Assembly: GCF_002846335.1 (NCBI RefSeq)
Contig: NZ_PJMQ01000001.1
Location: forward strand, 558,001-622,000
Length of the DNA: 64,000 nucleotides
Direction of reading: 5' to 3'
From: Janthinobacterium sp. 61
GTDB taxonomy: Bacteria; Pseudomonadota; Gammaproteobacteria; Burkholderiales; Burkholderiaceae_D
The notes beneath the pieces were generated by a model that saw nothing but the letters and a program-made list of their open reading frames with translations, had not been told where the DNA came from and did no database searches. The translations under genes and the position numbers were made by a program. Below are positions 1 to 9,100 of the stretch, one piece after another (positions within the stretch are counted from its first letter, which is position 1; every line of letters starts with the position of its first letter).

Positions 1-2831
1 CAGCACGATCAGCACGGCGCTGGCGGGGAAGGCCAGCAGGAAGTAGCGAGCCAGCTGGGTCGTCACGTCGCGCCCCTGCAGCCACGGCATCATTTCGCGT
101 TCGTCGAACCAGTCGATCAGCACGAAGCTGGGGAAAACGGGCATGAAGAACAGCACGGCGATGAGGACCATGCCAAAGCAGAAAAACAGGGTTTCGCCCG
201 TCAGGCGCAGGCGCGAGACGGCGGGGCGGGGCGGCTGGCTGGCAGGATCGTAAGGGCCGATGTCGCGCGCGGGCGAACCCGTATAGACGCGGCCGTCCGG
301 CACGAAGGCGCCGTCGGCCAGCGCCGATTGACCCTCCAGGTGGCCGAAGGCGCCCACCCTGGTATTGCCTTCCAAAATCGCATAGGAACTGATGCAGGCA
401 TCGTCGCCGATGCTGATGCGGCCCAGCAGCAAACGGCCCCGCTCGACCCTGGCGTTTTCAAAGTTGACGGCATTGCCCACACTGACGTTGTCGCCGATGG
501 ACAGCAGGTCGGGCGCGCGCAGGGTCATCGAGCCGATGACCACTTCCTTGCCCACTTTCGCGCCCAGCGCGCGCAGCCACCAGCTGTTCAGAGACGAGCC
601 GCTGAGCAGATACGCGGGCGCCGATTCGACCAGTCGGTCGGCCAGCCACCAGCGGTAATAGGTGATGCCCCACAGCGGATAGCTGCCCGGTTTCAAACGC
701 CCCGCGATCAGCCACTTGCCGGCAATCGCGATGGCAAATTCGGCCAGGGTCGCCAGCAGGAACACGCCGATGGAGGCGGCGATGGCGCGCGGCACGGTAT
801 CTCCCGTGTCGCCCGTGAAGAAGTGGTAGGTGAAAAACGGCGCCATCCATTGCGCCATGCGCAAGGTGACGAGGCCCGGCACGGCGGCCGCCTGCGCCGC
901 GCCGCAGATCCAGCGTTTCAGGGTCGACGGCGGTGTCCACTCCGCTTCCGGCGTGGCAAGCGCGGGCGCTTCGTTCAGCACGGCGGCGATCTTGCCGATC
1001 TGGCGATTGTGATAAATATCGCGCACCGTCATGTGGGCGTAAGCCGGATTTGCGCGCAGGGCGGAGGCCAGGCGCGCGGCCAGGAAGGAATGGCCTCCAA
1101 GGTCGCTGAAGAAGTCCAGCTGGCGCCGTATCGGCTGGCCAGGGAAGAGTGTGGCCAGCGCCGCGCACAGGGCCACTTCGGCGGGGGTTTCCGGCACGTC
1201 CGATTCACCCGCTTCGCCAGCCGGTGGTGCGGACAGCGGCATGGCCTTCAGGGCCTTCCTGTCGATTTTTCCCGAAGTCAGGCGCGGCATCAGCGGCAGG
1301 AGCTCGAAGCGGCCAGGCACCATATATGGCGGCAAATGCAGGTTCAATGCGCTGCGCAGGGTTTTCGCCGTCAGTGCATCGTCGGGTGCATCGTCGCTGG
1401 CGACGATGTAGGCTACCAGCTGGTCGATACCGTCATCCTTGCGCAACAATACGGCCACCGTTCCCACGCCGGGCTGCTGCGCCAGCACGGCCTCAATCTC
1501 GCCCAGTTCCACGCGAAAGCCGCGGATCTTCACCTGGTCGTCGGCGCGGCCCAGGCACAGCACCTGGCCGTCGGCATCGATGCGGGCCAGGTCGCCCGTG
1601 CGGTACAGGCGCGCATCATCTTCGTTTGTCGCCCACGGGTTGGGCAGGAATTTTTCTACTGTCAGGTCGGGCCGGCCCAGATAACCCTCGGCCAGGCCGG
1701 GACCGATGATGCACAATTCCCCCGTTTCGCCGCGTGGCAGCAGGGCCAGGGGGCGGTTTTCTCCCGGCTCGGCCACCTGCAGCACCAGCAAGCCATAGTT
1801 GGGTAGCGGCGTGCCGATGGTGACAGGTTCACCGGGCCGCAGGCGCGCCAGGCTGCATGACACTGTCGCCTCGGTGGGGCCATAGGTGTTGAACATGGCG
1901 CGGCCAGGGCGCGACCAGCGCTCGACCAGCGATTCCGGGCACATCTCGCCGCCCAGGTTTATCAGGCGCAGACTGGGCACCTCTTCGGCGAACAGGGCCA
2001 GCAAGGTCGGCACCGCATGGAGAACAGTTACCTTGTTCTCGGCCAGCGCGCGCGGCAAGGCTTCCGGGTCACCCGAGATATCCTTGGGGCCCAGCCACAG
2101 GGTGGCGCCCACCAGGTAGGCGATCCAGATTTCTTCGAACGACATGTCGAAGGCGACGGAAAAGCCCTGATAGACGGTGTCGGCTTGCGTCACTTCCAGC
2201 ACGGCGTTTTCGCTGCGCAGGAAGTGGCAGATGCTGCGCTGATTGATCAATATGCCCTTGGGCTTGCCCGTGGAGCCGGAGGTGTAGATTACATACGCCG
2301 GGTGTTCGGGCAGCACGGCGCCGCGCGCGGGCAAGTGTTCGCCCGGTGCGGCGGGGGCCAGCAGGCTTTCCGCCGTCCATACGGGGCGTTTAATGCCAGC
2401 ATCAGACAGGCGCGGCGCGAACTGCGTACAGCTGACGACGCCAGCGCCATTGGCGTCATCGAGGCACACCTGCAGGCGCTCGACGGGCGTGTCTTCATCG
2501 ACGGGCAGCCAGGCGGCACCCGCCTTGGCAATCGCCGCCTGCATCAGCAGCAGAGGGGCCCCGCGCGGCAGCCACAGGCCCACGATGTCGCCGGGCTTGA
2601 CGCCGGCCGCCACCAGGCGCGACGCGGCCAGACCCGCCTGGGCATCGAGTTCCGCATACGTGATGCGGCGCTCGCCATCGATCAGGGCGATCTGTCCAGG
2701 GCAGCGGCGGGCGGTCGCTTCGAGCAGGTCGGCAAGCACTTCCTCGCGCAGCAGATCCGGTCGCGGCGGGCCGTACAGGATATCGGCGTGGGTGGAAGGG
2801 ATGCCTGGGCTGACTGCGGTGAAATCGTTCA
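1..2831 (-). CDS. Pls/PosA-type non-ribosomal peptide synthetase (5' part; runs off the window)
   Basis: About 943 codons are visible from the ATG at 2831; the stop lies left of base 1. Residues ~30-500 form an adenylation domain with the core motif YTSGSTGKPKG (A3), the YGPTE-type motif as TYGPTEATVS, and YRTGDLARID (A7). A carrier domain follows with LGGHSFLA, whose Ser near residue 580 would carry phosphopantetheine. After it come hydrophobic helices and a hexapeptide-repeat-like stretch (SIGDNVSVGNAVNFENARV). This A-T-membrane layout without condensation domains is that of the Pls (epsilon-poly-lysine synthetase)/PosA family, which links amino-acid monomers at the membrane. The substrate cannot be read by eye. 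It is divergent from nothing on its 5' side; nrdG lies upstream in the same orientation. Confidence 0.85.
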
Positions 2832-2980
2832 TGGATGACGCTTATCTGTAATGCTGTGTGAGGAATCTGACGGGCTGCACGTGGTGCGCAACACAGTTGA
2901 TACATTACAGCACGCAAGACTTTTCAGCGTTGCAGAACGGGGAATTTTGTGGGGCTTTCAGCAATTATGTGGCGACAAGC

Positions 2981-3688
2981 TCAATTGCCATGATTACGGA
3001 ATGTAAAACGGGGAAACATGGCGCCGATTTGCGCCACGGTGCGCGCCGCAGGATAGCCGTGCAGGGGGCGTCCGGCCAGCGCCGTATCCAGGCAGCCTTC
3101 GGCGCGGAACTGCTGCAGCACGTAGTTGTCGACGCCTTTCGCGGCCAGGGTGGTGGCCAGGGCCAGCAGCTGTTCGTCCGGCAGCAAGTCTGGGTGGGTG
3201 GTGGTGCGGCATTCGTAGGCGACGCCGCTGGCGAGGATGGCGTCCAGGCAGGCGCGCGCCGGGTCGCCGCTGCCGGCCACGCGGGTCACTTGACGATAGT
3301 CGGCAAACGGCGCCTTGATGTCGAAGCCCACCCAATCGACCAGGGGCAGCACTTCCTGCAGGCGCTGCGGATAGATGCAAGCCGTGTGCAGGCCGACGCC
3401 GAACCCCAGTTCCCTGACGTCCTGCATGGCGCGCGCCAGCGCCGGGTCCATGCACGCCTCGCCGCCGCTGAAGACGACGGCGTCGACCAGGCCCACGCGG
3501 CGGCGCAGCCAGGTCAGTACGTCCTGCCAGGGCATGGTGCCCTGCGGCGTGCGCGCCTGCAGATGGGGATTGTGGCAATAGCCGCAACGCCAGGGACAAC
3601 CCTGCACGAAGACCACGGCCGCCAGCTTGCCCGGGTAGTCGGTGGCGGAAAAGGGCGTCAGGCCGCCCACTTTCAAATCAGCCGCCAT
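2981..3688 (-). CDS. nrdG: anaerobic ribonucleotide reductase activating protein (radical SAM)
   Basis: A 235-residue radical SAM protein. CPWRCGYC near the N-terminus gives the CxxxCxxC triad for the 4Fe-4S cluster and FSGGEACMD is the SAM-binding GGE motif. The family generates the glycyl radical on NrdD. I chose ATG 3688 (MAADLKVGGL...), which matches how homologues begin and overlaps the preceding small ORF by 11 bp; an in-frame TTG at 3706 is an alternative. No clear Shine-Dalgarno precedes either start, consistent with translational coupling. It is the last gene of the nrdD - glycyl-radical ORF - nrdG operon, all reading leftward. Confidence 0.92.
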   Translation of the reverse strand: MAADLKVGGLTPFSATDYPGKLAAVVFVQGCPWRCGYCHNPHLQARTPQGTMPWQDVLTWLRRRVGLVDAVVFSGGEACMDPALARAMQDVRELGFGVGLHTACIYPQRLQEVLPLVDWVGFDIKAPFADYRQVTRVAGSGDPARACLDAILASGVAYECRTTTHPDLLPDEQLLALATTLAAKGVDNYVLQQFRAEGCLDTALAGRPLHGYPAARTVAQIGAMFPRFTFRNHGN

Positions 3689-3878
3689 GGCAGGCGGGCT
3701 GGCCAACCCTGGCGCTCGCTTCCGTAAAATACTGGCGCTCGTGGAATTCGCCCTGCTTGCCGATGTTGAACGAGGCGACGGGACGGTGGTAGCCCATCAC
3801 GCGGGTCCAGATTTCGCAGCGCTGGCGTTCTGTGTCGAGCAGGGTGATGGCGGGAGTGAAGTCGGTACGTGCATTCAT
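3678..3878 (-). CDS. stand-alone NrdD glycyl-radical domain (66 aa)
   Basis: A 66-residue ORF containing RVMGYHRPVASFNIGKQGEF. This corresponds to the extreme C-terminus of class III ribonucleotide reductase, where the Gly of the RVxGY motif carries the stable radical. The large nrdD ORF stops just before this region, and its TGA overlaps this ORF's ATG as ATGA (3875-3878), so translation is probably coupled. The downstream end overlaps nrdG. Either the reductase is naturally split into catalytic and radical-bearing chains, or a -1 frame change (programmed or a sequencing error) joins them. The clean ATGA overlap and the linker-like ends favour a real split. Without this domain the large subunit could not work, so the piece is likely essential to enzyme function. 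Confidence 0.8.
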   Translation of the reverse strand: MNARTDFTPAITLLDTERQRCEIWTRVMGYHRPVASFNIGKQGEFHERQYFTEASARVGQPACHGG

Positions 3879-5623
3879 GGCGTTTCCTCAAGTGATGGAA
3901 CAGGGTGGGCTTGTTTGCGGGCGATCAGTTCCGCGTCGCAAATGGGGCAGAATTCATGTTTGCCGGCCAGGTAGCCGTGTCGCGGGCAGATGGAGAAGGT
4001 GGGCGTGACCGTGATGTAGGGCAGCGAGAAGCGGCTCAGGGCGCGTTTCACCAGTTCGCGGCAGGCGTTGGCGTCGGACAGCGCTTCCGTCATGTACAGG
4101 TGCAGCACCGTGCCGCCCGTGTACTTGCGCTGCAGCGCATCCTGCAATTCCAGCGCTTCGAACGGGTCGTCCGTGTAGCCGACGGGCAGCTGCGACGAGT
4201 TCGTGTAATACGGATTGTCGACCGTGCCGGCCTGCAGGATGGCGGGATAGCGCTTGCGGTCTTCGCGGGCGAAGCGGTAGGTGGTGCCCTCGGCCGGCGT
4301 CGCTTCCAGGTTGTACATATGGCCTGTCTCTTCCTGGAATTGCACCATGCGGGCGCGCACGTGGTCGAGCAGGCGCACGGCCAGCGCATGGCCTTTCGGC
4401 GCCGTGATGTCGTAAGCGTCGCCGCTGAAATTGCGGATCATCTCGTTGATGCCGTTCACGCCCAGGGTGGAAAAGTGATTGCGCAAGGTGCCCAGGTAAC
4501 GCTTCGTGTACGGGAACAAGCCTTGCTGCATCAATTCCTCGATGGTGCGGCGCTTGATTTCCAGGCTGGTTTTGCCCAGTTCCAGCAGGCGGTCCAGGTC
4601 CGCCATCAAGGCTTGCTCGTCGCCGCGCCACAAGTGGCCCAGGCGCGCGCAATTGATCGTCACCACGCCCAGGGAGCCCGTCTGCTCGGCGGAACCAAAC
4701 AGGCCATTGCCCCTTTTCAGCAGTTCGCGCAAGTCCAGTTGCAATCGGCAGCACATGGAGCGGATCATGTTCGGCTTGAGTTCCGAATTGATGAAATTCT
4801 GGAAGTAGGGCAGGCCGTAGCGGGCCGTCATTTCGAATAGGCGTTCTGCATTCTCGCTATGCCAGTCGAAATCTTCGGTGATGTTATAGGTGGGGATGGG
4901 GAAGGTGAAGACGCGGCCCTTGGCGTCGCCCGCCATCATGATCTCGATGTAGGCGCGGTTGACCATGTCCATTTCCGCCTGCAGCTCGCCATAGCTGAAG
5001 TCCATCTCCTGGCCGGCGATGACGGGAATCTGCTCGCGCAGGTCGTCCGGGCAGACCCAGTCGAAGGTGAGGTTGGTAAACGGCGTCTGCGTGCCCCAGC
5101 GCGATGGCACGTTGAGGTTGAAGATCAGCTCCTGCATATACTGGCGCACGTCTTCGTAGCGCAGGCTGTCCTTGCGGATGTAGGGTGCCATGTAGGTGTC
5201 GAAGGAGCTGAACGCCTGGGCGCCGGCCCACTCGTTTTGCAGGGTGCCCAGAAAATTGACGATCTGGCCGATGGCGCTCGACATGTGTTTCGGCGGACCC
5301 GATTCGATCTTGCCCGGCACGCCATTCAAGCCTTCATGCAGCAGGGTGCGCAGCGACCAGCCGGCGCAATAGCCGGCCAGCATGTCGAGGTCGTGGATGT
5401 GCAGCGCCGCTTCGCGGTGCGCCGCGCCCACTTCCGGCGGATATACCTGGTCCAGCCAGTAGTTGGCGATGACCTTGCCCGACACATTGAGGATCAGTCC
5501 ACCCAGGGAATATCCCTGGTTGGCATTGGCGTTCACGCGCCAGTCGCGCCGTTCCAGGTATTCATTGATGGACGCGGCGACATCGACCTGGCCGCGTGTG
5601 GGGGAAACTGCATTCGTCGTCAT
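3875..5623 (-). CDS. nrdD: anaerobic ribonucleoside-triphosphate reductase, catalytic chain without ATP cone or radical loop
   Basis: 582 residues. NrdD motifs include HIHDLDMLAGYCAGW near the N-terminus, SMCCRLQLD, and GSLGVVTINCARLGHL in the barrel. The C-terminus carries a probable zinc site, SICPRHGYLAGKHEFCPIC. The protein reduces NTPs to dNTPs without oxygen. Two things differ from the usual ~700-residue enzyme. There is no N-terminal ATP-cone (the protein enters the 10-stranded barrel region almost at once), and it stops after the zinc site so that the RVxGY glycyl loop is on the next ORF. The start at 5623 has GGAGG six bases upstream; an in-frame GTG at 5641 lies inside an NrdR-like box and is less likely. 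Confidence 0.93.
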   Translation of the reverse strand: MTTNAVSPTRGQVDVAASINEYLERRDWRVNANANQGYSLGGLILNVSGKVIANYWLDQVYPPEVGAAHREAALHIHDLDMLAGYCAGWSLRTLLHEGLNGVPGKIESGPPKHMSSAIGQIVNFLGTLQNEWAGAQAFSSFDTYMAPYIRKDSLRYEDVRQYMQELIFNLNVPSRWGTQTPFTNLTFDWVCPDDLREQIPVIAGQEMDFSYGELQAEMDMVNRAYIEIMMAGDAKGRVFTFPIPTYNITEDFDWHSENAERLFEMTARYGLPYFQNFINSELKPNMIRSMCCRLQLDLRELLKRGNGLFGSAEQTGSLGVVTINCARLGHLWRGDEQALMADLDRLLELGKTSLEIKRRTIEELMQQGLFPYTKRYLGTLRNHFSTLGVNGINEMIRNFSGDAYDITAPKGHALAVRLLDHVRARMVQFQEETGHMYNLEATPAEGTTYRFAREDRKRYPAILQAGTVDNPYYTNSSQLPVGYTDDPFEALELQDALQRKYTGGTVLHLYMTEALSDANACRELVKRALSRFSLPYITVTPTFSICPRHGYLAGKHEFCPICDAELIARKQAHPVPSLEETP

Positions 5624-5637
5624 GAAACCTCCAATAA

Positions 5638-5684
5638 ACACAACATGCGGTGTTTTTATGAAGGTTATCTACTAAATGTAGTGT
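5638..5684 (-). promoter_or_regulatory. paired NrdR-box-like sites in the nrdD promoter
   Basis: Read on the minus strand there are two 16-mers: ACACTACATTTAGTAG (5684-5669, 12/16 to the NrdR box ACACTATATATAGTGT) and ACACCGCATGTTGTGT (5653-5638, 11/16, with perfect ACAC/GTGT ends). Their starts are 31 bp apart, the three-turn spacing typical of NrdR box pairs. They lie 15-61 bp upstream of the nrdD ATG. A possible promoter overlaps them: TTTGAC at 5691-5686 and GATAAC at 5668-5663. NrdR is known to repress nrd genes when dATP is high. Confidence 0.7.
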
Positions 5685-5718
5685 AGTCAAAGGTGGCGTG
5701 CAAGCGATTCGCGTATCC

Positions 5719-5732
5719 TTGATCCAGGTGAA
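5719..5732 (-). promoter_or_regulatory. weak FNR/Anr-like box upstream of nrdD
   Basis: Minus-strand TTCACCTGGATCAA matches one half (ATCAA) of TTGATnnnnATCAA perfectly and the other half at 3 of 5 positions. It resembles the site upstream of ubiU, TTCACCTGCGTCAA. It sits about 96 bp upstream of the nrdD start. The position relative to a promoter is uncertain, so this is only a candidate. Confidence 0.3.
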
Positions 5733-5741
5733 AAAACCACT

Positions 5742-6158
5742 TCAGCCGGTTTTGTTCCAGCGCGTTTCGCGCAGGATCAGCCAGCTCGCGCAAAAGAACG
5801 CGGCGCCGCAGGCGGCGATGCTGGCGGCGGAGGCGGGCAGCACGTGGGTCCAGATTTCCAGTGGCGTATAGGTGCTCCAGCTGGCCACGCGCGCATCGAA
5901 GGTGGCGTAGTTCGCCAGCAGCCAGTAGATGGCCAGCAGGCCCGTGCAGATGGCGGCCTGACGCAGCAGCGGCATTTGACGGCGCGCGAACACGGCCAGC
6001 AGGAACAGCAGCAGCACGCCCGGATAGGCGCCCAGTACTTCCGGCGACAGCACGGAGATGGTCCCTGCGTCATAGCCATCGGTCGGGCCGGCCCACTGCA
6101 CTTGCAGCGCGGTGATGAACAGGGTCAGAAGGAAAATCAGCAGCGGTTTGCGGGTCAT
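5742..6158 (-). CDS. hypothetical inner-membrane protein, four or so TM segments
   Basis: 138 residues from the ATG at 6158 (MTRKPLLIFLLTLFITALQV...). Hydrophobic stretches at about residues 5-21, 44-55, 65-80 and 110-130 suggest three or four membrane helices, with a short charged loop FARRQMPLLRQ between. I recognise no family. An upstream in-frame ATG at 6191 would add eleven residues; the 6158 start leads directly into a positively charged residue and helix, as expected of a membrane protein. The gene lies between nrdD and the divergent ubiUVT genes, so it may belong to the anaerobic block, but nothing in the sequence proves a link. Confidence 0.6.
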   Translation of the reverse strand: MTRKPLLIFLLTLFITALQVQWAGPTDGYDAGTISVLSPEVLGAYPGVLLLFLLAVFARRQMPLLRQAAICTGLLAIYWLLANYATFDARVASWSTYTPLEIWTHVLPASAASIAACGAAFFCASWLILRETRWNKTG

Positions 6159-6242
6159 GGTGGGAACTGAAACAGGAGGAAAGATGGGCATTTTACAGCC
6201 AGGTCAAGCAAGTTGAAGCTGCGCCAGCCATGCATGCATTCC

Positions 6243-6285
6243 TTCACCTGCGTCAAGGACTGGGCGGCATGGGCGGGGCTATAGT
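6243..6285 (+). promoter_or_regulatory. FNR/Anr-like activator site and -10 box upstream of ubiU
   Basis: TTCACCTGCGTCAA at 6243-6256 matches TTGATnnnnATCAA at 7 of 10 positions. A -10-like TATAGT is at 6280-6285. A start point near 6291 would place the centre of the site at about -41.5, the class II position for FNR activators. The ubiU ATG is at 6320. Confidence 0.45.
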
Positions 6286-6319
6286 CTGCACCCTGAGCCG
6301 ATACAGGACTGTGAACATC

Positions 6320-7357
6320 ATGATGCTTGAATCAACCACCGCCACCCGCGTGGCCGGACCGCTGGAACTGGTCTGCCCCGCCGGCAGCCTGCCTGCCTTG
6401 AAAGCGGCTGTCGACAATGGCGCCGATACCGTTTACCTGGGCTTTCGCGACGCCACCAATGCGCGCAATTTCGCCGGCCTCAATTTCGACGAGAAGGCCA
6501 TCGCCGAAGGCGTGCGCTACGCCCACCAGTATGGACGCAAGGTGCTGCTGGCACTGAATACCTATCCGCAGCCGCACAGCTGGGCCGTGTGGCGCAGCGC
6601 CATCGACCGCGCCGCCGCGGCGGGCATCGACGCCATGATCGTCGCCGACCCGGGCCTGATGGCCTACGCGGCCCAGCACCAGCCGCAGCTGCGCCTGCAT
6701 TTGTCTGTGCAGGGCTCGGCCACGAATTACGAAGCGATCAACTTCTATCACGAGCACTTCGGCATCGCCCGCGCCGTGCTGCCGCGCGTGCTGTCGATGG
6801 CGCAGGTTGAGCAATTGATCAGCAAGACGGAGGTGGAGATCGAAGTATTCGGCTTCGGCAGCCTGTGCGTGATGGTCGAAGGGCGCTGTGCGCTATCGTC
6901 GTATGCGACGGGCGAGGCGCCGAATACGCACGGCGTGTGCTCGCCGGCGAAATCCGTGCGCTGGCTGGAAACGCCGAACGGTCTGGAATCGCGCCTGAAC
7001 GGCGTGCTGATCGACCGCTATGCGCCAGGCGAAAACGCCAGCTATCCCACCCTGTGCAAGGGGCGTTTCGAAGTCAATGACGAAGAATATTACGCGATCG
7101 AGGAACCGGCCAGCCTGAATACCCTGGCGCTGCTGCCGCAACTGATCGCCATGGGCGTGCGCGCCGTGAAAATCGAAGGGCGCCAACGCAGTCCCGCCTA
7201 CGTGGCCCAGGTCACGCGCGTGTGGCGCGAAGCGATCGACGCCTGCCGCGAAGGCAATCCACGCTATGCCGTCAAGCCGGGCTGGATGGCGGCCATGGAC
7301 AAGCTGGCAGAAGGTCAGCAGCACACCTTGGGCGCTTATCATAGATCTTGGAAATAG
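6320..7357 (+). CDS. ubiU: O2-independent ubiquinone hydroxylase subunit UbiU (U32 peptidase-like)
   Basis: 345 residues, U32 family. LELVCPAGSLPALKAAVDNG opens the barrel. The four cysteines expected to bind the 4Fe-4S cluster of UbiU are visible in GSLCVMVEGRCALS, THGVCSPAKS and PTLCKGRF. UbiU and UbiV form a heterodimer that hydroxylates ubiquinone precursors when oxygen is absent, using prephenate as the oxygen donor in the described system. Start: two adjacent ATGs at 6320 and 6323 follow AGGA at 6305-6308; GTG at 6311 is another option. ubiV follows within 10 bp and ubiT after that, in the same order as in other proteobacteria. Confidence 0.93.
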   Translation: MMLESTTATRVAGPLELVCPAGSLPALKAAVDNGADTVYLGFRDATNARNFAGLNFDEKAIAEGVRYAHQYGRKVLLALNTYPQPHSWAVWRSAIDRAAAAGIDAMIVADPGLMAYAAQHQPQLRLHLSVQGSATNYEAINFYHEHFGIARAVLPRVLSMAQVEQLISKTEVEIEVFGFGSLCVMVEGRCALSSYATGEAPNTHGVCSPAKSVRWLETPNGLESRLNGVLIDRYAPGENASYPTLCKGRFEVNDEEYYAIEEPASLNTLALLPQLIAMGVRAVKIEGRQRSPAYVAQVTRVWREAIDACREGNPRYAVKPGWMAAMDKLAEGQQHTLGAYHRSWK

Positions 7358-7366
7358 AGGATGAAC

Positions 7367-8263
7367 ATGCTGAAGCTTTCTTTGGGTCCTTTGCTGTACT
7401 ACTGGCCGCGCCCCACGGTCTTCGAGTTTTACCAGCAGATCGCCGGCACCGCCGTCGATATCGTGTATCTGGGCGAAACCGTGTGCTCGCGTCGGCATGA
7501 GCTGCGCCTGGCCGACTGGCTCGATATCGCCGACCTGCTGGCCGCTGCCGGCAAGGAGGTGGTGCTGTCGACGCAGGCGCTGATCGAGGCGGGCGCCGAA
7601 CTGGCGACCCTGCGCCGCATCACGGGCAATGGCCGCTATACGGTCGAGGCCAACGACATGGGCGCCGTGCACTGCATGGAAAAGGGCGCGCCCTTTGTCG
7701 CCGGCCCCCATCTGAACTTGTTCAATGGCCCCAGCCTGCAACTGCTGGCGCGCCTGGGCGCGCGGCGCTGGGTGATGCCGCTGGAAATGGGGCAGACGGC
7801 GCTGGCCGAAATGCAGCGCCAGAAACCGGAAGGGCTGGAGACGGAAGTCTTTGCCTACGGCCGCATGCCGCTGGCGTTTTCCGCCCGCTGTTTCACGGCG
7901 CGCAACCGCAACCTGCCGAAGGACGATTGCGGCTATAGCTGCCTGGAAGAGCCGGACGGCCTGCTGCTGCGCACGCGCGACGAGGTGCCCTTCCTCGTAC
8001 TGAATGGCACGCAGACGCAGTCGGCACTAGTCTATAACCTGGTGCGCGAACTCGACGCCATGCGCGACATGGGCGTGGCGGTGGCGCGTATCAGCCCGCA
8101 GGCGATGCATACGGAACAAGTCATCGCCATCTTTGACCGCGCCCGCCGCGGCCAGGTCAGCGGCGTGGGCGCCCAGGCCCAGCTGGCGGCCTGCCAGCCC
8201 GCCGGCGCCTGCGACGGCTACTGGCATGGCCAGCCCGGCATGGAACAGCACGCCGCCCATTGA
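7367..8263 (+). CDS. ubiV: O2-independent ubiquinone hydroxylase subunit UbiV (U32 peptidase-like)
   Basis: 298 residues. Cysteines at ETVCSRRHE and in the cluster [18 protein letters not shown] match the Fe-S ligands of UbiV; the [15 protein letters not shown] segment is typical. It partners UbiU in anaerobic ubiquinone ring hydroxylation in the cytoplasm. Two ATGs are possible, 7361 and 7367. I prefer 7367 because AGAGG at 7356-7360 abuts the first but is six bases from the second. The gap to ubiU is 9 bp, so they are co-transcribed. The C-terminal ~25 residues, with two cysteines ([10 protein letters not shown]), look less conserved. Confidence 0.93.
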   Translation: MLKLSLGPLLYYWPRPTVFEFYQQIAGTAVDIVYLGETVCSRRHELRLADWLDIADLLAAAGKEVVLSTQALIEAGAELATLRRITGNGRYTVEANDMGAVHCMEKGAPFVAGPHLNLFNGPSLQLLARLGARRWVMPLEMGQTALAEMQRQKPEGLETEVFAYGRMPLAFSARCFTARNRNLPKDDCGYSCLEEPDGLLLRTRDEVPFLVLNGTQTQSALVYNLVRELDAMRDMGVAVARISPQAMHTEQVIAIFDRARRGQVSGVGAQAQLAACQPAGACDGYWHGQPGMEQHAAH

Positions 8264-8283
8264 ACGCATTGAAAGGAAGCACC

Positions 8284-8811
8284 ATGCAAGATCAACTGGA
8301 AAGACTGGCCGTCCCTGCCAAGCCTCCCATGAGCAAGCCCGCCATATCGTACCGGCTGCCCGAGCCGCTGGCCGAATTGCTGTCCAAGCTGCCGCCGTAT
8401 CCCGCCTCCTGGCTGTTCGTGCAAGGCTTGAATCGCTTGCTGGCGCCGCAATTGCCCGACGATGTGCGGTGCAGCCTGGAAGGACGCAGCCTGCGCTTGC
8501 GCCTGTTGGACGCGGGCATCGCCTTCGATTTCGAGTGGCAGGGCACCGTGTTCGTGGCCGAGCGTTATGTGGACGTGCCGGACCTGTGCATCGCCGCCAG
8601 CGTGCACGATTTGATGCTGATGGCGCGGCGCCAGGAAGATCCGGACACGCTGTTCTTCAGCCGCCGCCTGAGCCTGGAAGGCGATACGGAGCTGGGCTTG
8701 CTGTTCAAGAATACGCTAGACGCCATCGAGCTGCCGCCATTCGACCTGCAGGCGCTGGGGCCGCGCCGCGTGCTGGCGCATCTGCGCGACCGGGGTGCGC
8801 GGGGAGGGTGA
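8284..8811 (+). CDS. ubiT: anaerobic ubiquinone biosynthesis accessory factor UbiT (SCP2 domain)
   Basis: 175 residues from ATG 8284, with AAGGAAG upstream; an upstream in-frame ATG at 8260 overlaps the end of ubiV and is less likely. The body is an SCP2/sterol-carrier lipid-binding fold (VSLE-like core DVRCSLEGRSLRLRLLDAG, then a hydrophobic patch FDFEWQGTVFV and the DTLFFSRRLSLEGDTELGL motif typical of UbiT). UbiT is thought to carry or present the lipid intermediates to the anaerobic pathway. It completes the ubiUVT operon. The gene ends 25 bp from the convergent HMA gene. Confidence 0.9.
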   Translation: MQDQLERLAVPAKPPMSKPAISYRLPEPLAELLSKLPPYPASWLFVQGLNRLLAPQLPDDVRCSLEGRSLRLRLLDAGIAFDFEWQGTVFVAERYVDVPDLCIAASVHDLMLMARRQEDPDTLFFSRRLSLEGDTELGLLFKNTLDAIELPPFDLQALGPRRVLAHLRDRGARGG

Positions 8812-8836
8812 GCGGGGAGCTGGCGGCAGCAGGCGT

Positions 8837-9100
8837 TCAGTGGCGGCAGTGGCCGCAGGCGCCGCTGCACGAGGCCAGCTGTTCTACCGCCGTCGTCTCG
8901 CCCATGAAGCCGGCGTCATTGACGGCGGCCAGTAGGCGTTCCTGCGTGGCCAGCCGTTCGTCAAATTGCACCGTGGCGCCGTGGCGCGCCAGAGAGACGC
9001 ACACGGTGGCCACGCCGGTGACGGCTTCGAGCGCGCCCGTGAGCCTGTCGGCGCAGCCTTCGTGATCCATCCCGATAATATTCAAGCGCGCTGTTTGCAT
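8837..9100 (-). CDS. small HMA-fold metal-binding-like protein with a displaced cysteine set
   Basis: 87 residues. The start at 9100 has AAGAGGA upstream. The fold pattern is that of heavy-metal-associated domains (beta-alpha-beta, GM...C then VSLARHGATVQFDE and LLAAVNDAGF). The usual GMxCxxC metal motif reads GMDHEGC, so the first Cys is missing, with His or Asp nearby. A Cys/His-rich tail, CSGACGHCRH, is added at the C-terminus. It might bind copper or another soft metal through the tail, or have lost metal transfer. No P-type ATPase is adjacent. It converges with ubiT. Confidence 0.7.
   Translation of the reverse strand: MQTARLNIIGMDHEGCADRLTGALEAVTGVATVCVSLARHGATVQFDERLATQERLLAAVNDAGFMGETTAVEQLASCSGACGHCRH

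Noticed and set aside
328..1806. Long plus-strand open frame (492 codons)
   Set aside because: It lies antisense to the NRPS gene, in a high-GC region where such shadows are common, and its translation has no domain.
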